Part shown: positions 52,227-61,788 of the stretch, in pieces
Layout: every line of letters begins with the position of its first letter
Position numbering within the stretch: position 1 is the stretch's first letter
NCBI GenBank assembly: GCA_015057315.1
Contig: SVER01000003.1
Location: 62,001-126,000, forward strand
Source: Pseudobutyrivibrio ruminis
Lineage (GTDB): Bacteria > Bacillota > Clostridia > Lachnospirales > Lachnospiraceae
Direction: 5' to 3'
Length of the DNA: 64,000 nucleotides
The notes under the pieces: model-generated
Told to the model about the DNA's origin: nothing
The model's database searches: none
The model's input: only the letters and a program-made list of their open reading frames with translations
Position numbers and translations under genes: made by a program

Positions 52227-52329
52227 CTTAGAACTCCAAATAAGGGGCAATATTACTCAAAAAAGCCACAAACGCAATTTACCTAAAGTACCAGGCAAGA
52301 TGAAAGCCAATCTTGCCAATAGTTCTAAG
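52227..52329. ncRNA. candidate structured element
   Basis: CTTAGAACT (52227-52235) is complementary to AGTTCTAAG (52321-52329). Inside this, GGCAAGAT (52294-52301) pairs with ATCTTGCC (52310-52317) around an eight-base loop. Both stems are perfect. It follows the palindromic array directly; no promoter or terminator was identified. Confidence 0.4.
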
Positions 52330-52640
52330 CTCTAAAAAGACAAATACTCCTAAAATACCTAAAGCTGCATGTTATACCTATTCAGTTGTAAAAATATTGT
52401 GGGGTAAATTATATATTCTTATCATTAGAGGAAGCCTGCTGTTTAGCTTCAACTAAAGTACTACAAAATAGCTGCTGTTAGCCATAGACTAATCAATTGT
52501 AGTGGTCATGAATCCTGCTGTACTAGATGTGCATGACGAATATATAAGATGCTGTAGAAAAAATACAGCAATGTGTCCTGTGAATAACACAGCGTTATTT
52601 ATAACATGCACCAAACAAAATGTCAACATATAAATAACAA
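52330..52640. other. non-coding stretch before uvrB promoter
   Basis: About 310 AT-rich bases without a credible reading frame. The only feature noted is a small hairpin, ATGCTGTA and TACAGCAT-like, around 52549-52573. Confidence 0.5.
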
Positions 52641-52679
52641 CAAACAGATGTTTGACATATTGTATGGCTATGATATAAT
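52641..52679 (+). promoter_or_regulatory. uvrB promoter with LexA-like box
   Basis: TTGACA (52652-52657), a 16-base spacer and TATAAT (52674-52679) give a consensus promoter. CAAACAGATGTTTG (52641-52654) overlaps the -35 and resembles the Firmicutes LexA box (GAAC-N4-GTTC type, here AAAC-N4-GTTT). uvrB is a classical SOS gene, which supports the assignment. Confidence 0.6.
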
Positions 52680-52760
52680 ACAATACATACGATTGCGCAC
52701 AACCAAACTGCCAATCGGTAATAGAACTGTTAACAATAATGTAGATTTCGAGGGCCAGTT

Positions 52761-54749
52761 ATGGATTTCAAATTACATTCCGAGTACAAACCAACAGGTG
52801 ATCAGCCACAGGCTATTGAGGAGCTGGTAAGGGGCTTTAAGGAAGGTAACCAGATGCAGACACTTCTTGGTGTTACAGGTTCTGGTAAGACCTTCACCAT
52901 GGCTAATGTTATTGAACAGCTTAATAAGCCTACACTGATTATTGCACATAATAAGACACTAGCAGGTCAGCTATATTCTGAGTTTAAAGAATTCTTCCCA
53001 GAGAACGCTGTGGAATACTTCGTGTCTTACTACGATTATTATCAGCCAGAGGCCTATGTGCCTAGCACGGATACATACATTGCTAAGGATTCTTCTATTA
53101 ATGATGAGATAGATAAGCTGAGGCTTTCTGCTACAGCTTCTTTGTCGGAACGCCGCGACGTTATCATTGTTTCATCTGTTTCTTGCATTTATGGTATTGG
53201 TGAGCCAGATGATTTCCAGAACATGATGGTTAGCCTTCGCCCAGGAGATTTCAAGGACAGAGATGACGTTATCCATGAGCTTATCAACATCCAGTACCAG
53301 CGAAACGACATGGATTTTGACCGCGGTACCTTCAGAGTGCGAGGCGATACGCTGGAGGTTATCCCAGCCAACACCAGCGATTATGGTATTCGTATTGAAT
53401 TCTTCGGAGATGAGATAGACCGCATTTGCGAGACAGATATTATGACAGGTCAGGTGAAACGAGAGCTTGAGCATGTGGCCATTTTTCCAGCCAGCCATTA
53501 CGTTATTCCACAGGATAAGATTAACGCGGCCTGCGCCAGCATTGAAGCAGAGCTGGATGAAAGGGTAAAGTTTTTCAAGTCTGAGGATAAGCTGATTGAG
53601 GCTCAGCGAATAGCAGAGCGTACCAATTTTGATATAGAAATGCTTCGTGAAACAGGCTTTTGCTCCGGCATTGAAAACTACAGTAGGCACATGACCAACC
53701 AGCAGCCGGGAGAGCCACCTAAATGCCTGATTGATTATTTCGATGATGATTTCCTTATTATAGTGGACGAGAGTCACATCACACTTCCACAGATAAGGGG
53801 CATGTTTGCAGGTGACCAGGCCCGTAAGAAGACACTGGTAGAATACGGCTTTCGTTTGCCATCTGCCCTTGATAACAGACCACTTAACTTTGGTGAGTTT
53901 GAATCAAAGATTGATCAGATTATGTTTGTAAGCGCCACACCTGGCGATTACGAGGAAGAGCATGAGCTTCTCAGGACAGAGCAGGTTATCAGGCCTACAG
54001 GTCTACTTGACCCTGAGGTAGAGGTAAGGCCGGTTGAGGGACAGATTGATGACCTATTCAACGAAATCCAAAAGGAAGTTGAAAAGAAGAACAAGGTAAT
54101 GATTACCACACTTACCAAGCGAATGGCGGAGGATCTTACAGATTATCTGGCAGAGCTTGGCGTGCGGGTTAAATATATGCATTCTGATATAGATACTATG
54201 GAGCGTGCAGAAATCATCAGAGATTTGCGTTTAGATGTATTCGATGTATTGGTTGGAATTAACCTTCTAAGAGAGGGCTTGGATATTCCGGAAATCACAT
54301 TGGTTGCAATACTTGATGCTGATAAGGAAGGCTTTCTTAGAAGTGAGCGCTCACTGATTCAGACCATTGGACGTGCTGCCCGAAATAGCGAAGGCCATGT
54401 TATTATGTATGCAGATACCATGACAGAATCCATGGAAAAGGCTATTAGTGAGACAGAGCGTCGTCGTGAAATTCAGAAGGCATACAATAAAGAACACGGC
54501 ATCACTCCAAAGACTATTCAGAAATCTGTCCGTGAGCTTATATCTATTTCCAAGGATATTGCCCACAAGGAGATGCAGTTTAAGAAGGATCCCGAGGAGA
54601 TGGATAAGGCAGAGCTTGAGAAGCTCATTGCAGACATCCAAAAGAAGATGCAAAAGGCTGCTGCCGAGCTTAACTTCGAGGCTGCTGCCGAATACCGCGA
54701 CAAGATGGTTGAACTTAAAAATATGATAATAAAAATGTCTGAAGAGTAA
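52761..54749 (+). CDS. uvrB: excinuclease ABC subunit B
   Basis: A 662-residue UvrB, the damage-verifying helicase-like subunit of nucleotide excision repair. Walker A is [13 protein letters not shown], the strand-separating hairpin is [18 protein letters not shown], and helicase motifs include DESHITLPQ and [10 protein letters not shown]. The C-terminal UvrC-binding domain is [20 protein letters not shown]. The leader is about 75 bases. GAGGG gives a modest ribosome site. It is followed by uvrA after 121 bases. Confidence 0.97.
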   Translation: MDFKLHSEYKPTGDQPQAIEELVRGFKEGNQMQTLLGVTGSGKTFTMANVIEQLNKPTLIIAHNKTLAGQLYSEFKEFFPENAVEYFVSYYDYYQPEAYVPSTDTYIAKDSSINDEIDKLRLSATASLSERRDVIIVSSVSCIYGIGEPDDFQNMMVSLRPGDFKDRDDVIHELINIQYQRNDMDFDRGTFRVRGDTLEVIPANTSDYGIRIEFFGDEIDRICETDIMTGQVKRELEHVAIFPASHYVIPQDKINAACASIEAELDERVKFFKSEDKLIEAQRIAERTNFDIEMLRETGFCSGIENYSRHMTNQQPGEPPKCLIDYFDDDFLIIVDESHITLPQIRGMFAGDQARKKTLVEYGFRLPSALDNRPLNFGEFESKIDQIMFVSATPGDYEEEHELLRTEQVIRPTGLLDPEVEVRPVEGQIDDLFNEIQKEVEKKNKVMITTLTKRMAEDLTDYLAELGVRVKYMHSDIDTMERAEIIRDLRLDVFDVLVGINLLREGLDIPEITLVAILDADKEGFLRSERSLIQTIGRAARNSEGHVIMYADTMTESMEKAISETERRREIQKAYNKEHGITPKTIQKSVRELISISKDIAHKEMQFKKDPEEMDKAELEKLIADIQKKMQKAAAELNFEAAAEYRDKMVELKNMIIKMSEE

Positions 54750-54851
54750 TTTATTATCTTGCTTGCAAGAATAATAAATTCTCTTGAGACATCTAACAAC
54801 ATGAGGAATTTGGAACAAATTCCGAATGCTTGTTAGACTTGTGAAACAAGT
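54748..54851 (+). other. three consecutive hairpins between uvrB and uvrA
   Basis: First, a 15-bp stem with one bulge (54748-54762 with 54765-54780). Second, TCTAACAA (54792) with TTGTTAGA (54830), enclosing GGAATTT/AAATTCC. Third, ACTTGT-GAA-ACAAGT (54837-54851), again with a GAA triloop. None has a T-tract, so they may modulate read-through or mRNA stability between the two excinuclease genes. Confidence 0.5.
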
Positions 54852-54870
54852 CATTTTTATGAGGTGTTAA

Positions 54871-57693
54871 ATGAAAGAAAAAAAATACATAAAAATAAAA
54901 GGCGCCAACGAACACAATCTTAAAAACGTCAGCCTGGATATCCCACGTGACGAATTTGTTGTGCTCACTGGCCTGTCAGGCTCAGGAAAATCATCCCTAG
55001 CCTTTGATACAATATTTGCAGAGGGTCAGCGTAGATACATGGAATCCCTTTCCAGCTACGCGCGCCAGTTCTTAGGCCAGATGGAAAAGCCAAATGTAGA
55101 GCACATGGAAGGTATGCCACCAGCCATTTCAATCGACCAGAAGAGCACCAACCACAACCCACGTTCTACAGTTGGTACAGTTACAGAGATATATGATTAC
55201 ATGCGTCTTCTGTATGCCAGATGCGGTGTGCCACATTGTCCAAACTGTGGCAAGCCAATCAGCAAGCAGACAGTAGACCAGATGGTGGATGCCATTATGG
55301 CATTGCCAGAGCGTACTAAGATTCAGCTGTTGGCTCCTGTCGTTAGAGGCCGCAAGGGTACCCATGAAAAGCTTTTTGAAAAGGCTAAGAAATCAGGCTA
55401 TGTCCGTGTGAATGTAGACGGAAATGTGTACGACCTTTCCGAGGAAATCAAGCTTGATAAGAACATCAAGCATAACATAGAAATAGTAGTAGACCGATTG
55501 GTTGTAAAGGAAGGCATTGAAAAGCGTCTCACAGATTCCATAGAAGCAGTGCTTAAGCTGGCTGATGGCCTGATGATTGTAGATGTTATCGATGGGGAGC
55601 CTATCAGATTTTCCGAGGGCTTTTCATGTCCTGATTGCGGAATCAGCATCGATGAGGTAGAGCCACGAAGCTTCTCCTTCAATAACCCATTTGGTGCCTG
55701 CCCAGAGTGCTTTGGTTTGGGCTACAAAATGGAATTTGACGAAGATTTGATGATTCCAGACAAGAGCCTTTCCTTTAATCAGGGAGCTGTTCAGGTAATG
55801 GGCTGGCAGTCTTCAAACAAGAGCACCAGCTTTGCACACGCACTTTTGGAGGCACTTGCAAAGGAGTACGATTTCTCTTTGGATACTCCATATAAGGATT
55901 TGCCAGAGAATATCCGTCACATGTTTATCCACGGCTTTGACCGTTCGGTAGATGTGCATTACCAGGGCCAAAGGGGCCGTGGCGTTTACCCAACAGTTTT
56001 CGAGGGATTAATTGAAAATGTTAACCGCAGATATAAGGAAACATTTTCAGAGTCAGCTAAAAAAGAATACGAAGAGTTCATGTTCTACAGTGATTGCCCA
56101 TGCTGCCACGGTCAGCGTTTGAAGAAGGAATCACTGGCAGTTACAATAGATGATAAGAACATCTTCGAAATGACTCAGTACCCAGTGCACGAGCTTTATA
56201 ACATGATAGATAATCTGCATCTTACTGAGCAGCAGAAAAAGATAGGTGCTGTTGTGTTAAAGGAGATTAAGGCAAGGCTTAAATTCATGGTGGATGTAGG
56301 TTTGGATTACCTTACACTTAGCCGTGCCACAGCCACACTTTCAGGTGGTGAGGCTCAGCGTATCCGCCTTGCAACACAGATAGGTTCAGGCCTGGTTGGT
56401 GTTGCTTACATATTAGATGAGCCATCGATAGGTTTGCATCAGAAGGATAACGACAAGCTGTTAGCATCCCTTAAGGGCCTTAGAGACCTGGGCAACACAC
56501 TTATCGTAGTAGAGCATGATGCTGATACCATGCGTGCAGCGGATTATCTTGTGGATATCGGCCCTCGCGCAGGTAAGGATGGTGGACAAGTTATCGCCGC
56601 AGGAACCCCAGAGGAAATCATGGCATGCCCAGATTCCATCACAGGTCAGTATCTTAGCGGTAAGCTGTGCATCCCAGTTCCAAAGGAGCGTAGACAGCCA
56701 ACAGGTTGGATTACAATAAAGGGCGCCAGAGAGCACAACCTTAAGAACATCGATGTTGATATTCCACTTGGAATCATGACAGTAGTTACAGGTGTTTCAG
56801 GCTCAGGAAAGAGCTCTCTTGTAAACGAAATCCTTTACAAGGATTTGGCAAAGCGTCTGAATCGTGCCAGAAAGGTTTCAGGAAAGCATGATGATATTAT
56901 AGGAACAGAGGCTCTTGATAAGGTCATCGATATTGATCAGTCTCCAATTGGACGTACCCCTCGCTCAAATCCTGCTACTTACACAGGCGTGTTTGATTTA
57001 ATTCGTGACCTGTTTGCAGGAACAACAGAAGCCAAGGAGCGCGGCTACAGCAAGGGCCGATTCTCCTTCAATGTAAAGGGAGGTCGATGTGAGGCATGCT
57101 CCGGTGATGGTATCATCAAAATAGAGATGCACTTCCTGCCTGACGTTTATGTACCATGCGAGGTCTGCGGTGGTAAGCGATACAACCGTGAGACTCTTGA
57201 GGTTCATTATAAAGGAAAGACAATTTACGACATCCTTGATATGACAGTTGAGGAGGCGGTAGAGTTCTTCAAGAATGTACCTAGCATCCTTAACAAGATT
57301 CAGAGCTTGTATGATGTAGGACTTGGCTACATCAAGCTTGGTCAGCCATCTACCACATTATCAGGTGGTGAGGCCCAGCGTATCAAGCTTGCCACAGAGC
57401 TTTCTAGAAGAGCTACAGGCAAGACCATTTATATCCTGGATGAGCCTACCACGGGTCTTCATTTCGATGATGTTAACAAGCTTGTAGAAATCATGCGCAA
57501 GCTTTCTGATTCCGGAAATACGGTAGTTGTTATCGAGCATAATCTGGATGTTATTAAATGCGCTGATTATATCATTGATATGGGACCAGATGGAGGCGAT
57601 AGAGGCGGTACTGTTATAGCAAAGGGTACACCAGAAGAAATCGTAAAGGTGAAGAAGAGTTATACAGGACAATACCTTAAGGAATATTTGTAG
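54871..57693 (+). CDS. uvrA: excinuclease ABC subunit A
   Basis: A 940-residue UvrA, the damage-recognition ATPase. Two ABC ATPase modules are present: Walker [15 protein letters not shown] and [14 protein letters not shown], with signatures [14 protein letters not shown] and [14 protein letters not shown]. Zinc-binding cysteines occur in [17 protein letters not shown] and CEACSGDG with CEVCGGKRY. Length is normal. GAGGTG precedes the ATG. Confidence 0.97.
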   Translation: MKEKKYIKIKGANEHNLKNVSLDIPRDEFVVLTGLSGSGKSSLAFDTIFAEGQRRYMESLSSYARQFLGQMEKPNVEHMEGMPPAISIDQKSTNHNPRSTVGTVTEIYDYMRLLYARCGVPHCPNCGKPISKQTVDQMVDAIMALPERTKIQLLAPVVRGRKGTHEKLFEKAKKSGYVRVNVDGNVYDLSEEIKLDKNIKHNIEIVVDRLVVKEGIEKRLTDSIEAVLKLADGLMIVDVIDGEPIRFSEGFSCPDCGISIDEVEPRSFSFNNPFGACPECFGLGYKMEFDEDLMIPDKSLSFNQGAVQVMGWQSSNKSTSFAHALLEALAKEYDFSLDTPYKDLPENIRHMFIHGFDRSVDVHYQGQRGRGVYPTVFEGLIENVNRRYKETFSESAKKEYEEFMFYSDCPCCHGQRLKKESLAVTIDDKNIFEMTQYPVHELYNMIDNLHLTEQQKKIGAVVLKEIKARLKFMVDVGLDYLTLSRATATLSGGEAQRIRLATQIGSGLVGVAYILDEPSIGLHQKDNDKLLASLKGLRDLGNTLIVVEHDADTMRAADYLVDIGPRAGKDGGQVIAAGTPEEIMACPDSITGQYLSGKLCIPVPKERRQPTGWITIKGAREHNLKNIDVDIPLGIMTVVTGVSGSGKSSLVNEILYKDLAKRLNRARKVSGKHDDIIGTEALDKVIDIDQSPIGRTPRSNPATYTGVFDLIRDLFAGTTEAKERGYSKGRFSFNVKGGRCEACSGDGIIKIEMHFLPDVYVPCEVCGGKRYNRETLEVHYKGKTIYDILDMTVEEAVEFFKNVPSILNKIQSLYDVGLGYIKLGQPSTTLSGGEAQRIKLATELSRRATGKTIYILDEPTTGLHFDDVNKLVEIMRKLSDSGNTVVVIEHNLDVIKCADYIIDMGPDGGDRGGTVIAKGTPEEIVKVKKSYTGQYLKEYL

Positions 57694-57777
57694 ACCACAA
57701 ACAAAAATAAGTGAGTAAGTTTGTCTATTTTGTGAAAAAAATTTCTCAATCTTCACTTAGTCTTCACATAAGGGGGT

Positions 57778-57900
57778 TATATTACTTCATGTACTAGCGG
57801 AAAGCTAATACCAAATTTTTCATAACTCAGCGACCGGAGGTAACTTTGGTCGCACTCCCCGAATACTTCACCAGCGTGAAAACGCTGGTGTTTTTTTCTT
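57778..57900 (+). ncRNA. candidate attenuator/riboswitch-like leader before sdaAB
   Basis: A -10-like TATATT (57778-57783) starts a region with TAGC-GGAAA-GCTA, then GCGACC (57830-57835) pairing with GGTCGC (57848-57853). The loop GGAG (57836-57839) can pair with CTCC (57855-57858), making an H-type pseudoknot. A strong terminator follows (ACCAGCG/CGCTGGT, 57870-57889, then T7). sdaAB begins 73 bases later. An aptamer-like fold followed by a terminator is the layout of transcription-attenuating riboswitches; the ligand, if any, is unknown. Confidence 0.5.
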
Positions 57901-57972
57901 TATAGTTAATTACAGCTGTGCTAAAATTAAATTACTATTTAATGAAATGTCCAATTACCAAAGGTGTATAAA

Positions 57973-58641
57973 ATGAGTTCTATTAGTGTTTTTGATGTTT
58001 TGGGACCAAATATGATAGGTCCATCCAGCTCACATACAGCGGGAGCTAGTTCAATCGCATACTTGGCGTGGAAAATGGCAGGGGGGAGTATAAAACATGT
58101 TGATTTTACGTTATATGGGTCATTTGCTGAGACGTATAGGGGTCATGGCACGGATAAAGCGTTGCTCGGCGGAATCCTTGGATTTAAAACAGATGATACA
58201 AGAATAAGAGATTCTTTTGAAATAGCAAAGAAGATGGGGGTGGAATTTCAGTTTACCACTAATGAGGTAGATACTGACGTGCATCCTAACACAGTGGATA
58301 TCCACATTATTACAGGTGATAACAAGACCCTTGATGTAAGAGGGGAATCTATCGGCGGTGGCAAATGTCGAATTGTGAAAATCGACAATGTACCTGTGCA
58401 TTTTACAGGTGAATACAGTGCCGCAATTATAGTTCAAAAGGACATGCCAGGTGTAATCAAGCATATTGCAAGTGCACTTAGCGACAGAGATATCAACATA
58501 GCCTTCATGAGACTTTTCAGAGAAGGCAAGCATGAGAGAGCATACACTATCGTGGAAACAGATAGCTCACTTCCAGAGGAATTGAAGGATGCCATCATGG
58601 AGAATAAATATGTTGAAGATGTAATGCTAGTGCAGATATAA
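57973..58641 (+). CDS. sdaAB: L-serine dehydratase, beta subunit
   Basis: A 222-residue subunit of the anaerobe-type iron-sulfur L-serine dehydratase, which converts serine to pyruvate and ammonia. The N-terminus VFDVLGPNMIGPSSSHTAGA contains the substrate-binding SSSHT. The C-terminal third (IIVQKDMPGVIKHIASAL and following) is an ACT domain. AAAGGTG fits ATG 57973; GTG 57964 lies within that site. It pairs with the alpha subunit ten bases downstream. Confidence 0.93.
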   Translation: MSSISVFDVLGPNMIGPSSSHTAGASSIAYLAWKMAGGSIKHVDFTLYGSFAETYRGHGTDKALLGGILGFKTDDTRIRDSFEIAKKMGVEFQFTTNEVDTDVHPNTVDIHIITGDNKTLDVRGESIGGGKCRIVKIDNVPVHFTGEYSAAIIVQKDMPGVIKHIASALSDRDINIAFMRLFREGKHERAYTIVETDSSLPEELKDAIMENKYVEDVMLVQI

Positions 58642-58651
58642 GAGGTGCAAT

Positions 58652-59521
58652 ATGGATTTTAAGAAAGCAGAAGAAATGCTTGAGCTATGCGAGAGTAATG
58701 GAATCAGCATATCTCAGGCTATGAAAATGCGTGAATGTAGCAAGTTTGAAACAACTGAAGAAGATATAATAAATAGGATGCAGCAGGCCTGGAAGATAAT
58801 GAAGGAATCTGCCATCAGCCCAACTAAGACAGCAGTTAAATCCATGGGCGGACTAATAGGTGGAGAGGCCAAGAAGCTTAACGACCATAGAATGGCAGGG
58901 GGTAGCATAGTTGGCAATCTAATGTCAAAGGCCATCACCTATTCCATGGCAGTGCTAGAAGTAAATGCGTCCATGGGACTTATTGTGGCATCACCAACAG
59001 CCGGTTCATCTGGCGTGTTACCAGGTGTTATGCTGGCTCTACAGGAAGAATACGATATTTCGGATGATAAGATAATCGATGGGCTTTTCAATGCCAGTGC
59101 AATAGGTTATCTTGCTATGCAAAATACCACCATTTCAGGCGCTGTAGGTGGTTGTCAGGCAGAGGTTGGCGTTGCAGCAGCCATGGCGGCATCGGCAGCA
59201 ACAGAGCTGATGGGGGGCACACCAAAGGAATGCACCTACGCAGCATCCACAGTACTTATGAATATGCTGGGGCTTATCTGTGACCCGGTGCTTGGCCTAG
59301 TAGAATATCCCTGCCAGAACAGAAATGCATCAGGAGCAGCCAATGCCTTGATAGCAGCAGAGATGGCGTTGTCAGGGATTACCCAGATGATTCCATTAGA
59401 TGAAATGCTGGATTGCATGTACAACGTGGGACGTCGCCTTCCAGTGGAATTTAGAGAGACTGCAAAGGGCGGCTGCGCAATAACTCCGTCGGCATGCAAG
59501 CTCTGTGATAAATGCTTTTAA
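58652..59521 (+). CDS. sdaAA: L-serine dehydratase, iron-sulfur alpha subunit
   Basis: A 289-residue catalytic subunit. Conserved segments are SPTAGSSGVLPGVM, GCQAEVGVAAAMAA and CDPVLGLVEYPCQNRNASGA. Cluster ligands are among the cysteines in GGCQAE, LICDPV and the C-terminal region ending CKLCDKCF. The enzyme holds an oxygen-sensitive 4Fe-4S cluster, consistent with an anaerobic host. Confidence 0.93.
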   Translation: MDFKKAEEMLELCESNGISISQAMKMRECSKFETTEEDIINRMQQAWKIMKESAISPTKTAVKSMGGLIGGEAKKLNDHRMAGGSIVGNLMSKAITYSMAVLEVNASMGLIVASPTAGSSGVLPGVMLALQEEYDISDDKIIDGLFNASAIGYLAMQNTTISGAVGGCQAEVGVAAAMAASAATELMGGTPKECTYAASTVLMNMLGLICDPVLGLVEYPCQNRNASGAANALIAAEMALSGITQMIPLDEMLDCMYNVGRRLPVEFRETAKGGCAITPSACKLCDKCF

Positions 59522-59550
59522 ATATCATTAGTAAATAATTACCAATCAAA

Positions 59551-59640
59551 ACGTGATTTCACGTATATATTATAGAAAGAAAATCCTCTTGAATCTTAAG
59601 GATTTTCGTATATAATAGAAACGTGAAATTGCGTTTTTTT
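59551..59640 (+). promoter_or_regulatory. mbl promoter region with hairpins
   Basis: The palindrome ACGTGATTTCACGT (59551-59564) is followed by AAAATCCT/AGGATTTT (59580-59587 with 59599-59606). TTGAAT (59589-59594) and TATAAT (59611-59616), 16 bases apart, form a promoter for mbl. ACGTGAAATTGCGT with a T-run follows at 59620-59640 and repeats the ACGTGA word. Confidence 0.5.
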
Positions 59641-59692
59641 GTCCATTGGGCATTTAATAGACTATTATTAGTAGATAGAAAGGATTGATAAA

Positions 59693-60676
59693 ATGGCAGC
59701 ATCAGATATCGGAATAGATTTAGGTACAGCAAGCGTTCTTGTATATGCAAAAGGTAAGGGCGTTGTTTTAAAAGAGCCTTCAGTTGTGGCTTTTGATAGA
59801 GATACTAACAAAATTAAAGAAATCGGTGAGGAGGCACGTCTTATGATAGGACGTACTCCAGGTAACATCGTGGCAGTTCGTCCACTTCGTCAGGGTGTTA
59901 TTTCTGATTATACAGTTACAGAGAAGATGATTAAGTACTTTGTTCAGAAGGCAATGGGCAAGAAGAGCTATCGTAAGCCTCGTATCGCTGTTTGTGTTCC
60001 TTCTGGGGCTACAGAGGTAGAGAAGCGAGCCGTTGAGGATGCAGCTTTTGCAGCAGGTGCGCGTGATGTTAAGATTATTGAGGAGCCTATTGCAGCAGCA
60101 ATCGGCGCTGGTATTGATATTTCACTTCCTATGGGTAACATGATTGTAGATATAGGCGGTGGTACAGCAGATATCGCTGTTATCTCACTTGGTAGCTCAG
60201 TTGTCAGCACATCTATCAAGGTGGCTGGTGATGATTTTGACGAAGCAATCGTTCGTTACATGCGTAAGAAGCACAATCTTCTTATCGGTGAGCGTACAGC
60301 CGAGGATATCAAGATTAAGATTGGTCGTTGCTTCCCACTTGGTGAGCCAGAGACAATGGATGTTAGAGGACGTAACCTTGTTTCAGGTCTTCCTAAGACA
60401 ATCACTGTTTCATCTGAGGAGACTGAGGAAGCTCTTAAGGAATCTACAATGCAGATTGTTGAGGCTATCCACTCAGTACTTGAGAAGACTCCACCAGAGC
60501 TTGCAGCCGATGTAGCTGACAGAGGTATCGTGCTTACAGGTGGCGGTGCACTTCTTCGTGGTCTTGAGGAGCTTATCGAGGATCGCACAGGCATCAACAC
60601 AATGACAGCTGACGAGGCTACTACTTGCGTAGCAATCGGTACAGGCCGTTATGTAGAGCTTTTATCAGATGATTAA
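59693..60676 (+). CDS. mbl: MreB/Mbl-family rod-shape actin homologue
   Basis: A 327-residue bacterial actin that organises lateral wall synthesis. Nucleotide-binding motifs are IGIDLGTASVLVY, MIVDIGGGTADIAVISLG and VLTGGGALLRG. The gene order mbl-flgF-flgG matches the mbl-flhO-flhP order of Bacillus, so Mbl is a better call than MreB; the mreC-mreD genes that usually follow mreB are absent. AGAAAGGA gives the ribosome site. Confidence 0.9.
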   Translation: MAASDIGIDLGTASVLVYAKGKGVVLKEPSVVAFDRDTNKIKEIGEEARLMIGRTPGNIVAVRPLRQGVISDYTVTEKMIKYFVQKAMGKKSYRKPRIAVCVPSGATEVEKRAVEDAAFAAGARDVKIIEEPIAAAIGAGIDISLPMGNMIVDIGGGTADIAVISLGSSVVSTSIKVAGDDFDEAIVRYMRKKHNLLIGERTAEDIKIKIGRCFPLGEPETMDVRGRNLVSGLPKTITVSSEETEEALKESTMQIVEAIHSVLEKTPPELAADVADRGIVLTGGGALLRGLEELIEDRTGINTMTADEATTCVAIGTGRYVELLSDD

Positions 60677-60694
60677 TTATATGTAATAAGAAGA

Positions 60695-60755
60695 AACCCC
60701 TTTTGTGGAAAAGATTATTTTTTATAATTTTTTCTATAAAAGGGGTTAATTTTAT
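60695..60755 (+). terminator. stem-loop after mbl
   Basis: AACCCCTTTT (60695-60704) pairs with AAAAGGGGTT (60738-60747) around a 33-base loop, followed by AATTTTATTT. Confidence 0.6.
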
Positions 60756-60814
60756 TTATGGGCGTCCGATATATGAGATGGAGAGTATTGTAGACTAAGC
60801 TTAAAGGGGGCACC

Positions 60815-61621
60815 ATGGTAAAAGGACTATATACAGCCTATACCGGAATGGTAAACGAACAGAGGCGAATGGATGTTATGACCAACAACCTTGCCAACTC
60901 TGCTACAACAGGCTACAAGAAAGAAGCGATGGTTGCACAGGCTTTTGATGAAAGGCTTGCAATCAAAATCAAGGATACATCGGCTTTGAACAATATGCCG
61001 GAGAACATCGGATATATTTCTCTGGGAACTAAGATTGGTGAGACTTACACCAATTGGGACCAGGGAGCATTTCAGATTACTGATAAGGATTCTGATTTGG
61101 CTATAGCTGGAAGAGGATTCTTCGCAATTGCTTTTACAAACAAAGCCGGAGAAACTTCTATTAAATATACAAGAGATGGGGCGTTTACAGTAGATAGCGA
61201 AGGTTTCCTTAGAACAAGTGATGGCGACTACGTGCTAAATCAGGATGCAGCACTTAATTCTACACTTGGAGAGGATTCTTATGTACAGATTGATCCATCC
61301 CTGCCTTATAGTATAGCAAAGGATGGCACAATCACTCAGAATCAGCAAGAGGTTGATACCGTTGGGCTCATCGACATAGCTGATTACGATTACATCGATA
61401 AATATGGCGAGAACCTGTACGATTTAATCGACGGTGGACAGATAATCGAAAGCGAAGCCTACATGGAGCAGGGCATGCTAGAGGCTTCCAACGTCAACGT
61501 GGTGGACGAAATGGTTAGTATGATTCAGATAGCCCGCGCCTACGAGGCCGGCCAAAAAATGATTCAAACCGAGGACGCCACCCTAGACAAAACCGTAAAT
61601 AACGTAGGTTCTGTTAGATAA
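60815..61621 (+). CDS. flgF: flagellar basal-body rod protein (FlgF/FlhO-like)
   Basis: A 268-residue flagellar rod/hook-family protein. The N-terminal motif is NNLANSATTGYKKE. The C-terminal helix carries LEASNVNVVDEMVSMIQIAR and ends in a coiled region, as in all axial proteins. By position before flgG it corresponds to FlhO of Bacillus. It is exported by the flagellar type III system without a signal peptide. Confidence 0.9.
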   Translation: MVKGLYTAYTGMVNEQRRMDVMTNNLANSATTGYKKEAMVAQAFDERLAIKIKDTSALNNMPENIGYISLGTKIGETYTNWDQGAFQITDKDSDLAIAGRGFFAIAFTNKAGETSIKYTRDGAFTVDSEGFLRTSDGDYVLNQDAALNSTLGEDSYVQIDPSLPYSIAKDGTITQNQQEVDTVGLIDIADYDYIDKYGENLYDLIDGGQIIESEAYMEQGMLEASNVNVVDEMVSMIQIARAYEAGQKMIQTEDATLDKTVNNVGSVR

Positions 61622-61652
61622 GTATAGATAGCCTGTAACAAAAATGTAAAAG

Positions 61653-61738
61653 TAGCTTGTAGCTATCAAGCATAATTGTTTCCGAAGGAGACATCCCGTC
61701 GACGAAGGAAATTATTAGGCTTGAGAGCGTAACAAGCG
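61653..61738 (+). ncRNA. candidate structured RNA element, copy B
   Basis: An outer stem GCTTGT (61655-61660) pairs with ACAAGC (near 61731-61736). An inner stem TCAAGC pairs with GCTTGA, continuing through TTTCC/GGAAA to a loop with GACATCCCGTCG. The 3' flank has GAGCGTAAC. It shares loop and flanks with copy A at 1656-1737, while the stems differ by compensatory changes. GCGAGCCAA then occurs twice just downstream. flgG starts about 50 bases after it. Confidence 0.55.
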
Positions 61739-61788
61739 AGCCAAAGCCTAGATTACAGGCGAGCCAAGACTTAGGGGGTACAGAAATT

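Noticed and set aside
57830-57860. tRNA or tRNA-like gene
   Set aside because: There is no cloverleaf, TPsiC arm or acceptor stem; the stems fit a short pseudoknot instead.
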